This document shows positions 34,816 to 47,693 of a stretch of 64,000 bases of DNA, one piece after another (position 1 is the first letter of the stretch; every line of letters begins with the position of its first letter). The DNA is from Proteromonas lacertae. Taxonomy: Eukaryota; Sar; Bigyra; Opalinata; Proteromonadidae. A model generated the notes under the pieces. The model was not told the origin of the DNA. It ran no database searches and was given only the letters and a program-made list of their open reading frames with translations. The position numbers and the translations under genes are program-made. The stretch lies in assembly GCA_002245135.1 (NCBI GenBank), contig NGBS01001168.1:1-64000 (forward strand), read 5' to 3'.

Positions 34816-37217
34816 TTATCTTCTCTTTCTATCTTCCAACATATCAATTTTCACATTCTTCTCTGTTATTATATTCATCAATCTTTTTCTTTCTTTCTCA
34901 TATTTCTTAATCACACCATCTAAGAATGATAAAAGTGGTAAATATTTATTAACTTGATCACTTATTTCATTCACATCATCTTCAAGTCTAACTGGACAAT
35001 TTACTATTAAACAATATATAAATATAACTAAATATACAATTATTATTCTTTATTATTGATGCTATCTTAGCATATATTATAATGAAAGATTTCTTTACAG
35101 ATCCTAATTCAGTTTTATATTTTCCTAATACACCTTTTATATCTTCATTATCTACTTCTAATGATTGAATCTTTGATGACAAATTTGATATAATTCTAAT
35201 AAATAACAATAATAATTAGATAATAATTATTATACGATTTAGAGATGTTATTCTCTTTCTTCATATTCTCTAAATTATCTTTATAAGATTCACATAATGA
35301 TCGTTTTTGCTAAATTAATTGAATAATATAATATATATATACTTCACTATCATCTCTTAGATATTGAACACTTTTCCTTGTTTCTTCATGTTCATTCTTT
35401 TCTTTAACCAATTGACTTGCTACAAATTGAATTCTGTGTTCTAATTCTTGTTTTTGACTGATTATATTGGCTAAATCTTTTTCAGTTAATTCTCCATTCT
35501 ATTTAATCATTAATATATATATATATATAATAATTAGATAGATATTCATACATCTTGAAGTTTCTTGATTGTATTTGTCAATTCAGCAATCTGTTTATTC
35601 AATAAACTTCTTTCACTATAATATATAATATAATAAAATAAAATATACTTTGTCATTTCTTCTACTTTCATCTGTAAATCAGTATTTTCATTTTCTAATA
35701 GTTTGATCTGTTTGGATTTATCATTTATATTGTTATTCTGCTCTGTACTTGTTTCATTCAATTTCTGATGACTTTTTATTAAATCCTTATACAATTTGTC
35801 CATATTATTATAATTCCTTTGTAATTTATCAAATTCTTCATTTCTCATCTGTAATTTGGTGTTTAAAGTATTTACTTCACTTTTCAACTGATTTATTTTT
35901 TCATTATTTGCTAATATTTCTCTATCTTGATTGATTGTATCTAACGTTAAACCTTCACTATTAAAAATATATTAAATTATTATAATATATATTAATACAT
36001 GTTTGAATTTTGTTCATTTATTTTCTCCTCTTGTCTACTATTCTCTTCTCTCAATTTTTCAATTTCTGTTTGAAGTTCCATTATTTGTATTTGGTTCTGT
36101 TTTTCAATACTTGTTAACATATTCAATTGACTTTTATAACTACTGTTACTACAATCTAAATCAATTGATTGTTTGTTTAGCATTTCTATTGAACTTAACA
36201 GTGTATGTCTTTCTAAATCTCTTACATCTTTTTGTTGTTTTATTTCTCGACAATACTATTTAAAATATAAATTAAAATAATAATAATAATAATATATAAT
36301 ATTATATACTTTTTGTGCTTTTTCTAATTTATCTTTCATCTCATCATATTCTCTCTTCATATTTCTCATTTCATTTTTTATTTCTTCATTCTCTTTTTCA
36401 CACTGTTCTTTTTGGTGTATGAAACTTTCCACTGTTTTTCCACTAAGATTCAATTTCTCAATAATGTCGTTGTATTTTGATTCTAATTTCTTATATTCAT
36501 TTTCTAATGGGTTATATATATCTTCCATCTAATAAATAAAATAAAATAATAATAATATATATACAGTCTTTTTAACTGTTTGATTCTGTACAACTTCTCT
36601 CTTTAAACTTGTTATTTCTGAATTCAATTTTTCAATTTCATTATTATAATATCTCTTTATTTTTTCTTGATCATTCAACTATATACATATATATATATAA
36701 TATATTTACTCTATTTTTTTCTACAGTAGTTTCAATATCTTCGTAAAATTTTCTATTTCCTTTTTCCACTAAATACAAATACAATTCCCACACTCTACTT
36801 AAAAATGATTCTACATTTTCTTGCAGTTTTATTTTCGACACTAACGTATTTATCATTGCATGAAATCCTGTTACTAACATATACATGGATTTATAGAAAT
36901 CATTTGTAGTTTTTTCACTTAAACCTAGTTCTTTTAGACAATATCGATCAATTCCAAATTTGTATAGAATATCACTCTTTGCCATTGGATGGATTTGTAC
37001 TGCATCTTCTGGACACATTTCATATCCTGAATACTATAGAATTTAAATTAATAATCTAGTTATACAAGATCTACAAGTGGTTTTAAATTATTCTCTATAT
37101 AAGTTTCAGGTACTCCATGTAATGTTGAAGATGCTATAAACATTTAATAATATTTATTTTAATACTTCTAATTGATGTTAGAAAAGTTGGAGTTGGTAAA
37201 TCTATTAAAGACACCAT
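34816..37217 (-). CDS. Long coiled-coil protein, many tiny introns
   Basis: About ten exons separated by GTAT...TAG introns of 25-55 nt give a protein of roughly 650 residues. The N-terminal globular part includes CPEDAVQIHPMAKSDILYKF and YKSMYMLVTGFHAMINTL. Beyond residue about 170 it is nearly all heptad-like Glu/Lys/Gln/Asn coiled coil (for example EKLREENSRQEEKINEQNSN). The end is KIDMLEDRKRR. Such proteins are common in centrosomes, flagella and Golgi tethers, and I cannot choose. The ATG at 37215-37217 directly follows a TGA (37218-37220) that ends the upstream frame, which is in the same register, so the two could be one gene with an internal TGA. The exon join to the next segment is phase-consistent. 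Confidence 0.65.
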
Positions 37218-37537
37218 TCAATGATATTTGTGATAATATAAAAGGATATGTGCAATTTCAGGTAATTCAAATATATCACTATTTTCAGTCTCAAATCTAT
37301 CAATTACATATTTCTATATACTTTTTCTGTACAATTGCACTGACTGTTTCAACACTATCATCACCTGTTGGATCTCTTATTTCTTTTGTTCTTGGACTAT
37401 ATAAGCATTACTAGAGTTGATTAATACGATGGAGACATATAACGAGATCTTGGAGGTTGTGGAGTTTGAGTAAAACTTTTTCTGGCTTGAGATGCCATCT
37501 TAGCAGACTGAGCAAGATGCTGTGTCCTCGATTTCAT
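37218..37537 (-). CDS. Small upstream ORF, possibly the N-terminus of the coiled-coil gene
   Basis: The ATG at 37537 opens MKSRTQHLAQSAKMASQARK, a basic Ser/Gln-rich start. Two short introns (about 37407-37437 and 37295-37319) join exons carrying RTKEIRDPTGDDSVETVSAI and ENSDIFELPEIAHILLYYHK. The frame then ends in TGA at 37218-37220, abutting an in-frame ATG of the coiled-coil gene. The two spliced introns and the coherent amino-acid composition argue that it is coding. A 79-nt intron starting GTGATATA and ending TTTAATAG would remove the TGA and keep the frame, but both its length and its GTGA start are unusual here. Confidence 0.5.
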
Positions 37538-37943
37538 GAGATTTTATAAAAATAACAGTTTTTTATAGTCCTTTCATAGTAATATTCATATGTAATATTC
37601 GTCTTATTAATTTGTATAAATGTGCTTATTATGAGTAATCTATTACAAAGAATGGTTTTATCACAAAAATATGAAGAATCTTTAAAATATGTGTTTATAT
37701 TGTTCTGTAATTATGTAAATATATTTTCTAAAAGAAGATGTGTTATAAGAAGTTTAATTTAATCATCTATGAAAAATGTTGTTGAGAATAAAAAATTTAA
37801 AAATTTTGAGCGAAAAATATTTATCGAACCCCATAACATTTCTTTCAATTTTTCTCACTATCTGAGAAATTTTCATATTATTTAATATCATTAGTTACAT
37901 TAATTTTTTACGTTTAATTAAGTATATAGTTATTAAAAAATAA
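37538..37943. other. Intergenic region between divergent genes
   Basis: A 0.4-kb AT-rich gap lies between a minus-strand start and the Rab gene start. An acgttta element at 37910-37916 lies about 30 nt before the Rab ATG. I see no ORF, RNA gene or repeat otherwise. Confidence 0.5.
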
Positions 37944-38683
37944 ATGACAACAAATCAACCAACATCAGATGAAGCCAATGACCCAGCAAGTCAGACATGG
38001 GATCAGCAGATCAAGATGCTTCTAATTGGAGATACAGGTATATATGACATTTTTCTATCATATAATTCAATAGCTGTTGGAAAGACATGTCTTATGATGA
38101 AATATACTCAAAATAAATTCAATCCAGTGTTTATTACTACTGTTGTATGACTATAATTTCATCTAAATCTCATTTATAGGGAATTGATTATAAATTCAAA
38201 ATAATAGATGTAGACAATAAAAAGGTGAGGTTAGAAATATGGGATACAGCAGGTCAAGAAAGGTTTCGTGCAATTACAAGAAGTTATTTGAGAGGAGCGC
38301 AAGGAATATTGTTAGTATACGATGTAACAGATAAATCAACATTTGACCACTTATGTATTATTTTATATATTATCTGTATAGCTGCTTGGATGGAACAAAT
38401 CAATAAATACTCTGATGTAGTAGCTGGAAAGATATTAATTGGTAATAAATGTGATTTAGAAGATAAAAGAGTAGTTTCAAAGGAACAAGGAGAAGCATTA
38501 GCAGCACAATATAATATGCAACATGTGGAATGTAGTGCAAAAGAAGGAATGAACGTAACAGAAGCATTTGTTCAATTAGCAACTATAGTTGTTAAGAAAC
38601 AAGGAAATCCTGTGTCTCAAGAGGTGCAAAATGCAGTGAAAGTTGATAATAAAAAGAAAGAGAAGAAAGGTGGATGTTGTTAA
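37944..38683 (+). CDS. Rab-family small GTPase (Rab8/Rab1-like)
   Basis: Three introns of 27-36 nt (near 38039-38074, 38145-38179 and 38356-38382) give a complete Rab. The parts are P-loop GDTAVGKT, switch I with FITTVGIDYKFK, WDTAGQERF, GNKCDLED (G4) and ECSAKEG (G5). It ends in a basic tail and GGCC, a double-Cys geranylgeranylation signal. The RabF-type sequences (IDYKFK; RAITRSYLRGAQGILLVYD) place it with the Rab1/8/10/13 secretory group. It would control vesicle transport to the plasma membrane or through the Golgi. The P-loop carries Ala where most Rabs have Ser/Gly-Gly/Ala-Val, a mild variation. A coding-strand acgttta element lies about 30 nt upstream. Confidence 0.92.
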
Positions 38684-38826
38684 AGTAGAATACATTTTTA
38701 TGTTTTATTAAGATAATTTTGATTGATGTATTGTTTTGGGAGTGTTCAAACGTTTTATGAAGAGATAAATGAAATTTCATTTTTGACAATCAGAAAACCT
38801 TATTTATTTCACCGAATAAATTAATA

Positions 38827-40940
38827 ATGTTTAAGAAATCAAAGGACTTTCAAGTATCATCCAGCTCAGTTCTGGCAAAGCAAGATGTTAAAGTGATAAA
38901 GCGTTTTGCATTACAACATTACAAAGGAATCACTGAAGATGATTTAAACGAATTACTGCCTAGAAAAGTATATGATATGCATTATGAGTATAGGCTAGAG
39001 TTGAATGTACTAAATTAAAATCAAGAATTCAAATATATGGAGTTCATGGTGAAGTTCCTCTCTTCTTCGATATTCCTGATAAAGAATCCATAATCCCAAC
39101 AGTTTTCATGCTATGGAAGTATCCTGACTTATTACCCAAATTCTACACATATGGAGCTGTAAGTCAAAAATTAATAAGTGGAGCTGACTTGATGTTACCT
39201 GGAATAATAATTCCTGTATATATATATATTATGTGTTATGTATTTTAATAATAGAAAGAAGGATTAAGTGAGTTAAAGAGTGGTAGTTATTGTTCAATTT
39301 GTGTAAGAGGAAATCCACTTCCATTTGCTGTAGGAATCGTATTAGTAGATAAGCGATATATCGAATTATATGGAATGAAAGGTAGAGGTATTAGTATAGT
39401 TCATTGTTATCAAGATTTGTTATGGGAATATGGAGGTAAAATATATCCAAATGATGGATATCAACCAAATTGTGTAGTTCCAATAGAAAAAGTAGAAGAA
39501 GATGATGATGAAGAAGAAGAAGATGTGGAAATGAATAATGAAGAAGGAGAAGGAGAAGGAGAGAAAGAAGAAAATAGTGAAGTGAATATTCCTCCAATTC
39601 CGACAATATCAACAACAACAGAATCAAATGAAGAAAATATCTTACCAAAAGAAGAAGAAGCAGAATCAAATATAGAAAATGAATCATTAACGAATATATT
39701 GAATAAAGAATTAGAAAAAGAAGAAGAAGAAAATGAGAGTGGTGGTGATTTATTTGGTTCAATTGATGATAGTAATAAAAATGATGATGAAGATAATGAA
39801 GAAGATGAAGATGAAATTCCAATGTTATTTGAGGATGATTTAGATGAAGAAAATGGTGAAAGTGATATAATAAGTAAAGATAAAAATGATAAAATGAAAA
39901 TGGAAGAAATGGATCTAAAATTAAAGAATTGTTTATTACAATGTTTTCGTACGAAAGTAAAAGATGAAGATTTACCAATTCATGCAGGAATATTATATCA
40001 AAGTCTAATGGTTCCTTCTAGACAAAAGTATATAATATATAATAATATATAAATATATATAAATAGAGGTGATATAATTGATGTAAAAGAATCATCTTAT
40101 AAAAAGATTTTGGCATTTTTAAAAGAAATGAAAAAGTTGAATTTATTAGAATTCAAAATTCGTAGAGGAATTCCATATATAACTTCAATAAATCGTGAAA
40201 ATGAAATTTATAAAGAATTTGAACCATGGAAGAATGAAAGTGGAATAACAATAATAAAGAAAGAAAAATGTGAAAGTGAAATTGAAAAAGAAAAACGTTT
40301 GGAAATATTGAATAAAGTTGATATTCGAATAATGTATAAACCAAAGAATTATTACAGTGAAATATTTGAAAATGTGAAAGGAGTAGATAGTTTATATAGT
40401 CTAAAAGAGATAAAGGAAAGTATAAATCTATTTTTGAAAGAAAAGAATTGGATATATGAAAGTAATAAAAAATATTCAAATATTCCAATATCATTTTTTA
40501 ACTGTTTAGGAAAAGATCCAATAAAATATTTAAAGAATAAAACTGAAATAAAATATAATGGTTTAGACAATCTATTAATAAGTCGAGATAAACTATATGT
40601 GATAATCTTAGATAAATGTAGTGAATATCGAGTAATAAAAGAATATGGCAGTGATAGATATTTAGTAAAGAAAGGTGAAATAAAATGTATAGAAATAAAT
40701 GAACAAAAACGAATGGGTAGAAAGTATATTACCACGATAAAGAATTTAGAAGATTATGGAATAAATTTAAATTCATTTGTGAATGAGATATCAAGGAAAT
40801 GTGCAAGTAGTGGAACAGTAACAAACGAAAGTGGAATGAAGAATAAAATAATTCAAATCCAAGGTCGATGTAGTAATGAAATAAAGACTTTATTGTTAAA
40901 TGAATACAAATTTCCAACAAAATATGTGATAATTAAGTAA
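38827..40940 (+). CDS. EIF2D: Translation initiation factor eIF2D
   Basis: The N-terminus (MFKKSKDFQVSSSSVLAKQD) and pre-PUA part are followed by a PUA domain with LWKYPDLLPKFYTYGAV, ISGADLMLPGI and HCYQDLLWEYGG. A long Glu/Asp-rich linker (about residues 210-340) precedes a WHD/SWIB-like part (LPIHAGILYQSLM) and a C-terminal SUI1 domain (EISRKCASSGTV). Introns at 38968-38993, near 39216-39254 and near 40028-40066 restore the frame; the first replaces an apparent early stop. eIF2D delivers tRNA to the ribosomal P-site without GTP and recycles 40S subunits. The acidic linker is unusually long. Confidence 0.88.
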
Positions 40941-41033
40941 TAATAATGCTTTATTTCTTTGTTTTAATGTTTGTGGTTAATGAAAAATAATCATTTTCAT
41001 TTTTCACACCCCCAAATTAAACGTATTTGAAAG

Positions 41034-44000
41034 ATGATTAAAATAACCTTTTATCTCGTTATTATCAGCATATTATTCGGCGTGGTATTTAACATCTGCC
41101 CAAACAACTGCAGTGGTCACGGTACATGTAAAAATAATGTGTGTGAATGCCAAAAGAACATAGGAATATTGTCAAGTGGTGGTTCATTCAGTACCTACAG
41201 TTGGATAGGTTCAGACTGTTCTAAAAGTATCATATCTGCATTTATATGTTTTATTTAGAGAGTTGTGGAATTGATATTCCTTTTTCTGCAGTAACAGGTG
41301 AAAATGATTATAAAACTCGTAAGACTGAAGATGGTAATCAGCCATTGAGGAGGTTACGTGGTCTGAATGAAGTTAGAAGACTTGATAGTGAAATTACAGT
41401 TAGTTCTCCAGTAAAGATAGTTGGTACTAATTTCTATGAAGTAACAGTTGCTACTGCAATGAATGGCGTAGGAGGTTTATTATATTTTTATAATAGTAAT
41501 GGTAAATTCTTAGGTAAATCAGAAATATTCTGTAATAGTAAAGATAAAACAAAATGTTTCATGAAGTTTGATGATGATAAAGATTATACTCCAGAATCAT
41601 ATTCTTATATAATAATATTAGAATATTCTGATTATTCAATGATATATGAACCATCAGATACAAATGATGAATATAAATTTGTATGGAAGAATATGGGCTA
41701 TATTGTATCTGGATTAGGAATAACAAAATTTAACTTTGAATGTGATCTAACTGCTGTTGAATTTACTATACCTACATCTCCAGATAAGCCAACACCACAA
41801 GATCCAAAAGATATTACATTCACTGTTAAAGATTCAACACCAGCAGAAAAGAAATCTTGCTCATTATTGGGAGATTCAACTGCAATTCCAAGTGATAGAA
41901 AAAAAATTAATACAATAAAATCATCTACAAAAGATACTACAGCAGTATTAAATATAGAAGGAAAGTCAATGAAAATATATTCAATAGTTGATGCTAATAG
42001 TATTTTAAAGATTGATTCTACAAATATTGGAGTATTAGAATGTATTACACCATCTTCAACATCAGCAAAAGCATATTTAATGAATGTAGATACAGCTACT
42101 ACTAAAGTTGATCCAACACAAACAACATATTATATTGCATATGATTTTTTAGCAGAAAGTGACACTCCAACTCCAACTCCAACTGATTATAAATGTAAAA
42201 AATTAGTAGAATATCCTGACTTATCATATTATTATCCTGTCAATTTGACAAGTAGTAGTGATAGTTGTGTTATTACTTGGAAAGGTATGAAAAATGTAAT
42301 CACAGATCCAGCATCATCCACTTCATTAATCAAAAAACCAGATTCTAATCCTTCGTTTGCATTTGCTTGTAGAAATGAGAAAGATATGGTTAAGATTTAT
42401 GATGGGTTTGCATATACAGCACCAACTAATGATGGTGAAATTCAATTTACCAAATCAGAATGTGCTATACCAAAAGGTGATTATACTTGTTATATTTTAG
42501 CAAATGTAGATTCATCAAAACAAATGACTCCATTAACAACATTAACAACAATTACTGAAAGTTATTTATTTAAAAATCATTTATCAGTATCAAAAGCAAC
42601 AGGAATATTTACATATGGTGAAGTGGAAAAAATAGTAGAAAATAAGATATACGAATTACCAGGTGGTAAATATAATGTTGGTCCATCAGGTGGAACATTA
42701 GAATGTTATGGAACTACAAGATATGAAGCAAAGATAATTAGAAAACAAGGAGATATAGTTACAATTAAAACAACAACAGAAGTAGTTCAAGAACTGACTG
42801 ATGTATGTATTATGACAATCAAACATTCTGATTTATCATTATATAATCCATTAATTATAGCTTCAACTCCATCACCAATATTATGGAGTGAATATTACAA
42901 ATATCTTAATGAAGGAACAAATTTCTTAAAAAGTGGAAATGATAAGTATAAATTTGCATGTTTTAAAAAAGATGATAATAATAAGATTACTATTCGTGAT
43001 ACAACTAGAAAAATTGTAACTGATGAAGGTAGTGAAGCAATTACATTTACTTGTGAGAAGTGTGAAGCTAGTGAAGTATGTTATTTATTATCATACAGTG
43101 ATGGAAGTCCAATAAAAGATATATTACAAAGTGATTTAACCAAAATATTCAAATTAACAAAGAATAAAGATGGAACTTATACTCATACTCCAAATAAAAT
43201 TACATTTACAGCTGTTGATAGAAAAGAAATAACAACTCCAATAACTGGTACAGATAAAAAGATATACACAATGAGTGGTGTGAAATATGATATTGGTAAA
43301 AGTGGTACATTATTAAGTTGTTTTACATCTGATAATTCATTTGTTTCAGAAGTACAAATAATTGGATTAAAAGATGAAAATACATATTATGTAACAACAT
43401 CTGGTGCAACTACTGCTATTGATCATTGTGATGTGATAATGAAAATGAATGATTTATCAACTATAAATGAATTAACATTAGCATGTACTGATGACACTTG
43501 CACTTTGACATATCCAAATTCTGAATTGAGTTTATTTGATAATATATTTATATCATCCAACAAAGAAACTGCAAAATTCATTTGTGGAGATAAAAAAAAA
43601 GCTGACAGTGTTTTTGTTATTTATGACTTTAAATTATCAACAGATGAAGCTGCTAAACCATTGACATATACTATAACAAAGGATGGTGAGATTGAGAATA
43701 AAAAAGTATGTTATTTAGCTTCTTATATTGATGGTAAAGATATTGAAATAGCAAACAGTGATATTTTTAAATTACAATTAGATGAAGAGAAAAAGTTTAT
43801 AGACCCAGCAACTGATATAAGTGGTAGTGATAATAAATACATTTACAAAGTGAAAGGAGTGAATTATGATGTTGGTAAATATGGAGGAAAAATTTTATGT
43901 GATGGAAAAATTAAAACAATAATTGGAAAACTAAATGATATTTATTATGTTGATTTTAAAGATGCTAGAGATACAAGTGTAGATCTTAGAGGATGTAGAA

Positions 44001-45859
44001 TGATAAGGAAATATAATGATTTATCACTTTACAAATTAGCTAGTGATTCTTCTCCATACTTATTAAAATCATATATCTCATCAGGTACTTTAATTAATGT
44101 AACTTGTAAAGTTGGAAATAACAAAATAATCACTAAACCAATAACAGTTACTTCAACGACAATAGCAGCAAGTGTAGATGTTGTTTCTCTTACATTTACT
44201 CCTGCTATTGATTCAGGTGAAAGTTGTTCATTGTTATATGGTGAAAAAGGAAATATTGAATTAAAAGATAGTGATTATAGATCTGAGTATTTAATAGATA
44301 ATCCATCTGAATGGAAATATAATTCTGATGGAGTAGTAAAAGAAGAAATAACAGAAGTAAAAGCTGAAGAAATAGAAAAAAATCCATCATTAAAATCCAT
44401 CATTAATGAAATACCTGAGATAGGAGGAACATTAAAATGTTATGATAAAGAAGGAAATGAATTAGGAACTGCAATTGTTTATAGTAATATTGGTGGAAGT
44501 TTAAATATCGAATATACATTCCCGATGAAAGAAGGAACTGATACAAAAGAATTCAAATTTGAAGTATTAAGTAAGAATAAAGATTTAAGTACAAATGCAA
44601 TAAAAGTGAAAGAAGAAAGTTGTAGTAATATAGATAATTGTGAAATAATCTGGAAAGGAGTAGGTCCATTATTAATAAGTAAAGGATTTTTTGATGATTT
44701 TGACAATGAAAATTCCAATTCATTACTTCGATTATTATCTCCAACTCATTTAGATTTACCTTGTGCTGATTCTTCTACTGGTTCAATTAGTAATTTTACA
44801 TTTGTAAGTGAGATAGTAGGTAATGATGTAGTATTATCTGACCCTCAACCAACAGTTCCTAGTGCTGGATCTCAATGTTATCCATTATTTGATAGTGAAG
44901 TAAAACCAATTTCTTTAAGTCAAAGTGAACTTGGTAAAACAGTTGTTGTAGATGATAAAGGAAATATAAAAGTTCCATCAGCAATAGAAGATAATAAAGG
45001 AGGATTAGAAGCGGATGATATTAATAAAGGAATAATCAGTAAAGTACAGAAAAATGTGAATGGTGATTATGTAATCAACACAAATCCTTATGCTGCTGAA
45101 AACATAGGTAAAAAGATGAATGAATTAGAAATGTTGATAATTAGTCCAATTGAAGATAAAGACCTATTCAATGAAATCAAACAATATTTAACAGTTGGAA
45201 GTTGGCTTTCAATTAAAAAATCATCGGAATCAACTGCCTATCAATCGCAAATAATCAATATTGATTATAATGTAGAAATAACTTATGAAAAAGTTGAAAC
45301 TAGAATGAGACAATTGGATGATCCATCACCCAAAACATTTTGGGGATTAAAATTATCAAATTTTGATAATATTAAATGTACTGGTAGTTGTTCTTATTCA
45401 ATAGTAAGATCAACTGAAATGAATAATATTCATAAGAAATTAGAATGTAGTGGACAAGGAATATGTGATAGAGAAAGTGGAATATGTTCATGTTTTGATG
45501 GATTTAGTGGAAGTTATTGTCAAAGATTAGATTGTCCAAATAACTGTAATGGAAATGGAAGATGTGTTCCAATGAGTGAATTATTATCAAATAATGAATT
45601 AGAGAATTACAATATTGAAATGGATAAAGAAAGAATCTATGGTTGTTTATGTGATAAGAGACATCGTGGATATGATTGTAGTTTGATTGAATGTCCATCC
45701 AGTTCAGATCCTGAAGGAGCAACAAATACTAAAGCAGAAGGAAAAGATGAATTTAGAGATTGTAGTGGAAGAGGTATTTGCGATTATTCAACAGGTGTTT
45801 GTAGTTGTTTTGATGGATTTAGTGGAGAAGGATGTCAAACTCAAGTTGAAATGATGTAA
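41034..45859 (+). CDS. Large secreted protein with degenerate repeats and EGF-like modules
   Basis: A signal peptide (MIKITFYLVIISILFGVVF) leads into an EGF-like CPNNCSGHGTCKNNVCEC. After one 32-nt intron (near 41228-41259) comes a continuous frame of about 1,530 codons. The body has about five or six diverged modules of 170-230 residues. Each contains a CYLxSYxDGxxI segment, a GVKYDxGKxGGxLxC segment and a DLSxYxPL segment. The C-terminus holds three more EGF-like parts, including CSGRGICDYSTGVCSCFDGF. No membrane helix or GPI tail follows, so it should be secreted or held by partners. The EGF spelling is typical of stramenopile surface proteins. A role in cell coat or adhesion is inferred. 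Confidence 0.8.
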
Positions 45860-46123
45860 AATCAGGATTTTACATACACTCTTATTATTGAAATTATATT
45901 AATTGATTAACTATTTATACTCTGTTAATCAATATGAAATATGTGTTTATTATTCTGAAAGAACTATAAAAATAATGAGATACAGTTGCTATCTTCACTA
46001 ATTCCATTCGGTTGTATATTTCTCTACTTTTTGAATTTTACCAGAAGGTAAAACAGCCAATATACTGACTAAATCACACAAACAAACGAAAATAAAAATT
46101 GGCTTGACTGAATAACGAGTTTT

Positions 46124-46129
46124 TCGTTA
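46124..46129 (+). promoter_or_regulatory. TCGTTA motif
   Basis: This lies 22-27 nt before the ATG at 46151, within cgagtttttcgttacac. It is another instance of the recurrent start-proximal CGTT element. Confidence 0.3.
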
Positions 46130-46150
46130 CACAGTTATATTCATATTTTT

Positions 46151-47693
46151 ATGGGCTGTGGCAAAAGTGGTATGAAAAATAACATTATAATATTCTAGCT
46201 CCTGCTGGACCTGACCCTGAAATGGAAAATTTACAAAGTATTGATATGGTTTTAAAAATTACCAACTGCCATTTTTAGTATCATCTTATTCTTGTTTTTA
46301 AAACTCTAAAATCTTACTCTTGTGAATGTATATACTTATAATACATAGATCAAATCACTCAACTTAACAAAGATCTCTCTGAAGAAAAGAACAAGACACG
46401 TAAACTAACAGAAAACAACAAGCAACTTAACGCTGAATTAGGTATGGATTATATAAGTTTATTATTTTTATAAAAATAGTTCGTTTAAGAAATGAAGTAA
46501 AAGGTGAAGAAAAGAAAGTGGAAGAGCCTGAGAGAGTGGCATCAGCAACTCGTATATATTTATAAATTATCATATCAATAGCGGGGAACGAAGATGCGGA
46601 GAGAGAAATAGCAAGATTAAAGAAAGAATTGAAAAAGAAGAATGAAGAGATAGAAATGTTAAAACCATACAAAAATAAAGTAGATGAAAGAGATAGTATA
46701 TATTATATTATTATATAATTAAAAATATAGAGGAAATACAAAGACTAGTTGAGGAAAACAATGAATTAAGAAGAAAATTGGCAGAAACAAGTGCAGAATT
46801 AGAGAAACTCAACGAAGAAATGGCATCAAAGAATCAATCAGGAAATAATGGAGATGATGCAGCAATACTTCAAGAAAGATTAACAAAGAAAATATTAGAA
46901 AATAACAGAATTATTGAAGAAAATGCAAATTTAAGAAGTTATTTAGTTAAGCAGAAGAGTATATATTATATATTATATGTTTATTATATATTTATTATTA
47001 GAATTAATTGAAAACTTAAAATATACAAATAAAGAATTAAAGAATGATAATAAAGAGAAAGGTGTATTAGTTGAAACATTAGTAAGAGAATTAACAGATT
47101 TAGATATTGCAATGCATAAGAAAGATGATCATATATCAGACTTAACAATGAAAAAGTCTAATTTAGAGACAATCAACCAAGCATTGAACAATGCCAAAGT
47201 GATGTTAGAGAAAGAATGTAATGAATTGGAAGATGAAATTGATGAATTAGAAAATACTCCAATGCCTGTTTTATTAAGTCATACTGTAATGTTGCCACCT
47301 TTAGCATCGCCTGCACCTGCAGCAAGTATTTGTTTAGTGCCAAGGAAAATATCAATAAAGAGTATTCATAGTCGAAGAAGTAGAAGCAGAAGCAGAAGCA
47401 AGAGTAGAAAAGGTTCAAGAAAAACATCAAAAGTTGCTCCATCAGAATCAGTTGATGAAACAGTAACAACTAATACTATTAATGTATTACCAGCGAAGAG
47501 GAATGGAGAAGAGAAAGAAATAGAGAAATGTGAAGAAAGTAAAGTGGATGTAAATCAAGAATCTAAAGATGATGTTTCAACTAATCAAGAATCAAAAATG
47601 GAATTAAGAAAAACAAGTATAAGTTCTTCCAGTAGTTGTAGCAGCAGCACTAATACTCATCTGACAAGCGAAAGTTCTACTGTTGATAATTAA
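46151..47693 (+). CDS. Coiled-coil protein with MGCGKS N-terminus and RS-rich tail
   Basis: The ATG at 46151 gives MGCGKSAPAGPDPEMENLQ. Gly2-Cys3 is a classical acylation context (myristoylation plus palmitoylation), so membrane attachment is likely. Several exons with short introns encode a long Glu/Lys coiled coil (KKELKKKNEEIEMLKPYKNK; EEIQRLVEENNELRRKLAE). A Pro-rich hinge follows (MPVLLSHTVMLPPLASPAPA). The tail has Arg-Ser repeats (SRRSRSRSRSKSRKGSRK) and acidic Ser-rich sequence. One intron (46240-46348) is about 109 nt, far longer than the others, and may hide a small exon. No family is recognised. Membrane-anchored coil plus basic tail could link a membrane to the cytoskeleton, but this is inference. 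Confidence 0.7.

Noticed and set aside
39391-39978. Minus-strand ORF of 195 codons rich in His/Leu/Tyr
   Set aside because: It lies opposite the acidic linker of eIF2D. GAA/GAT-rich codons give long stop-free antisense frames in such DNA.
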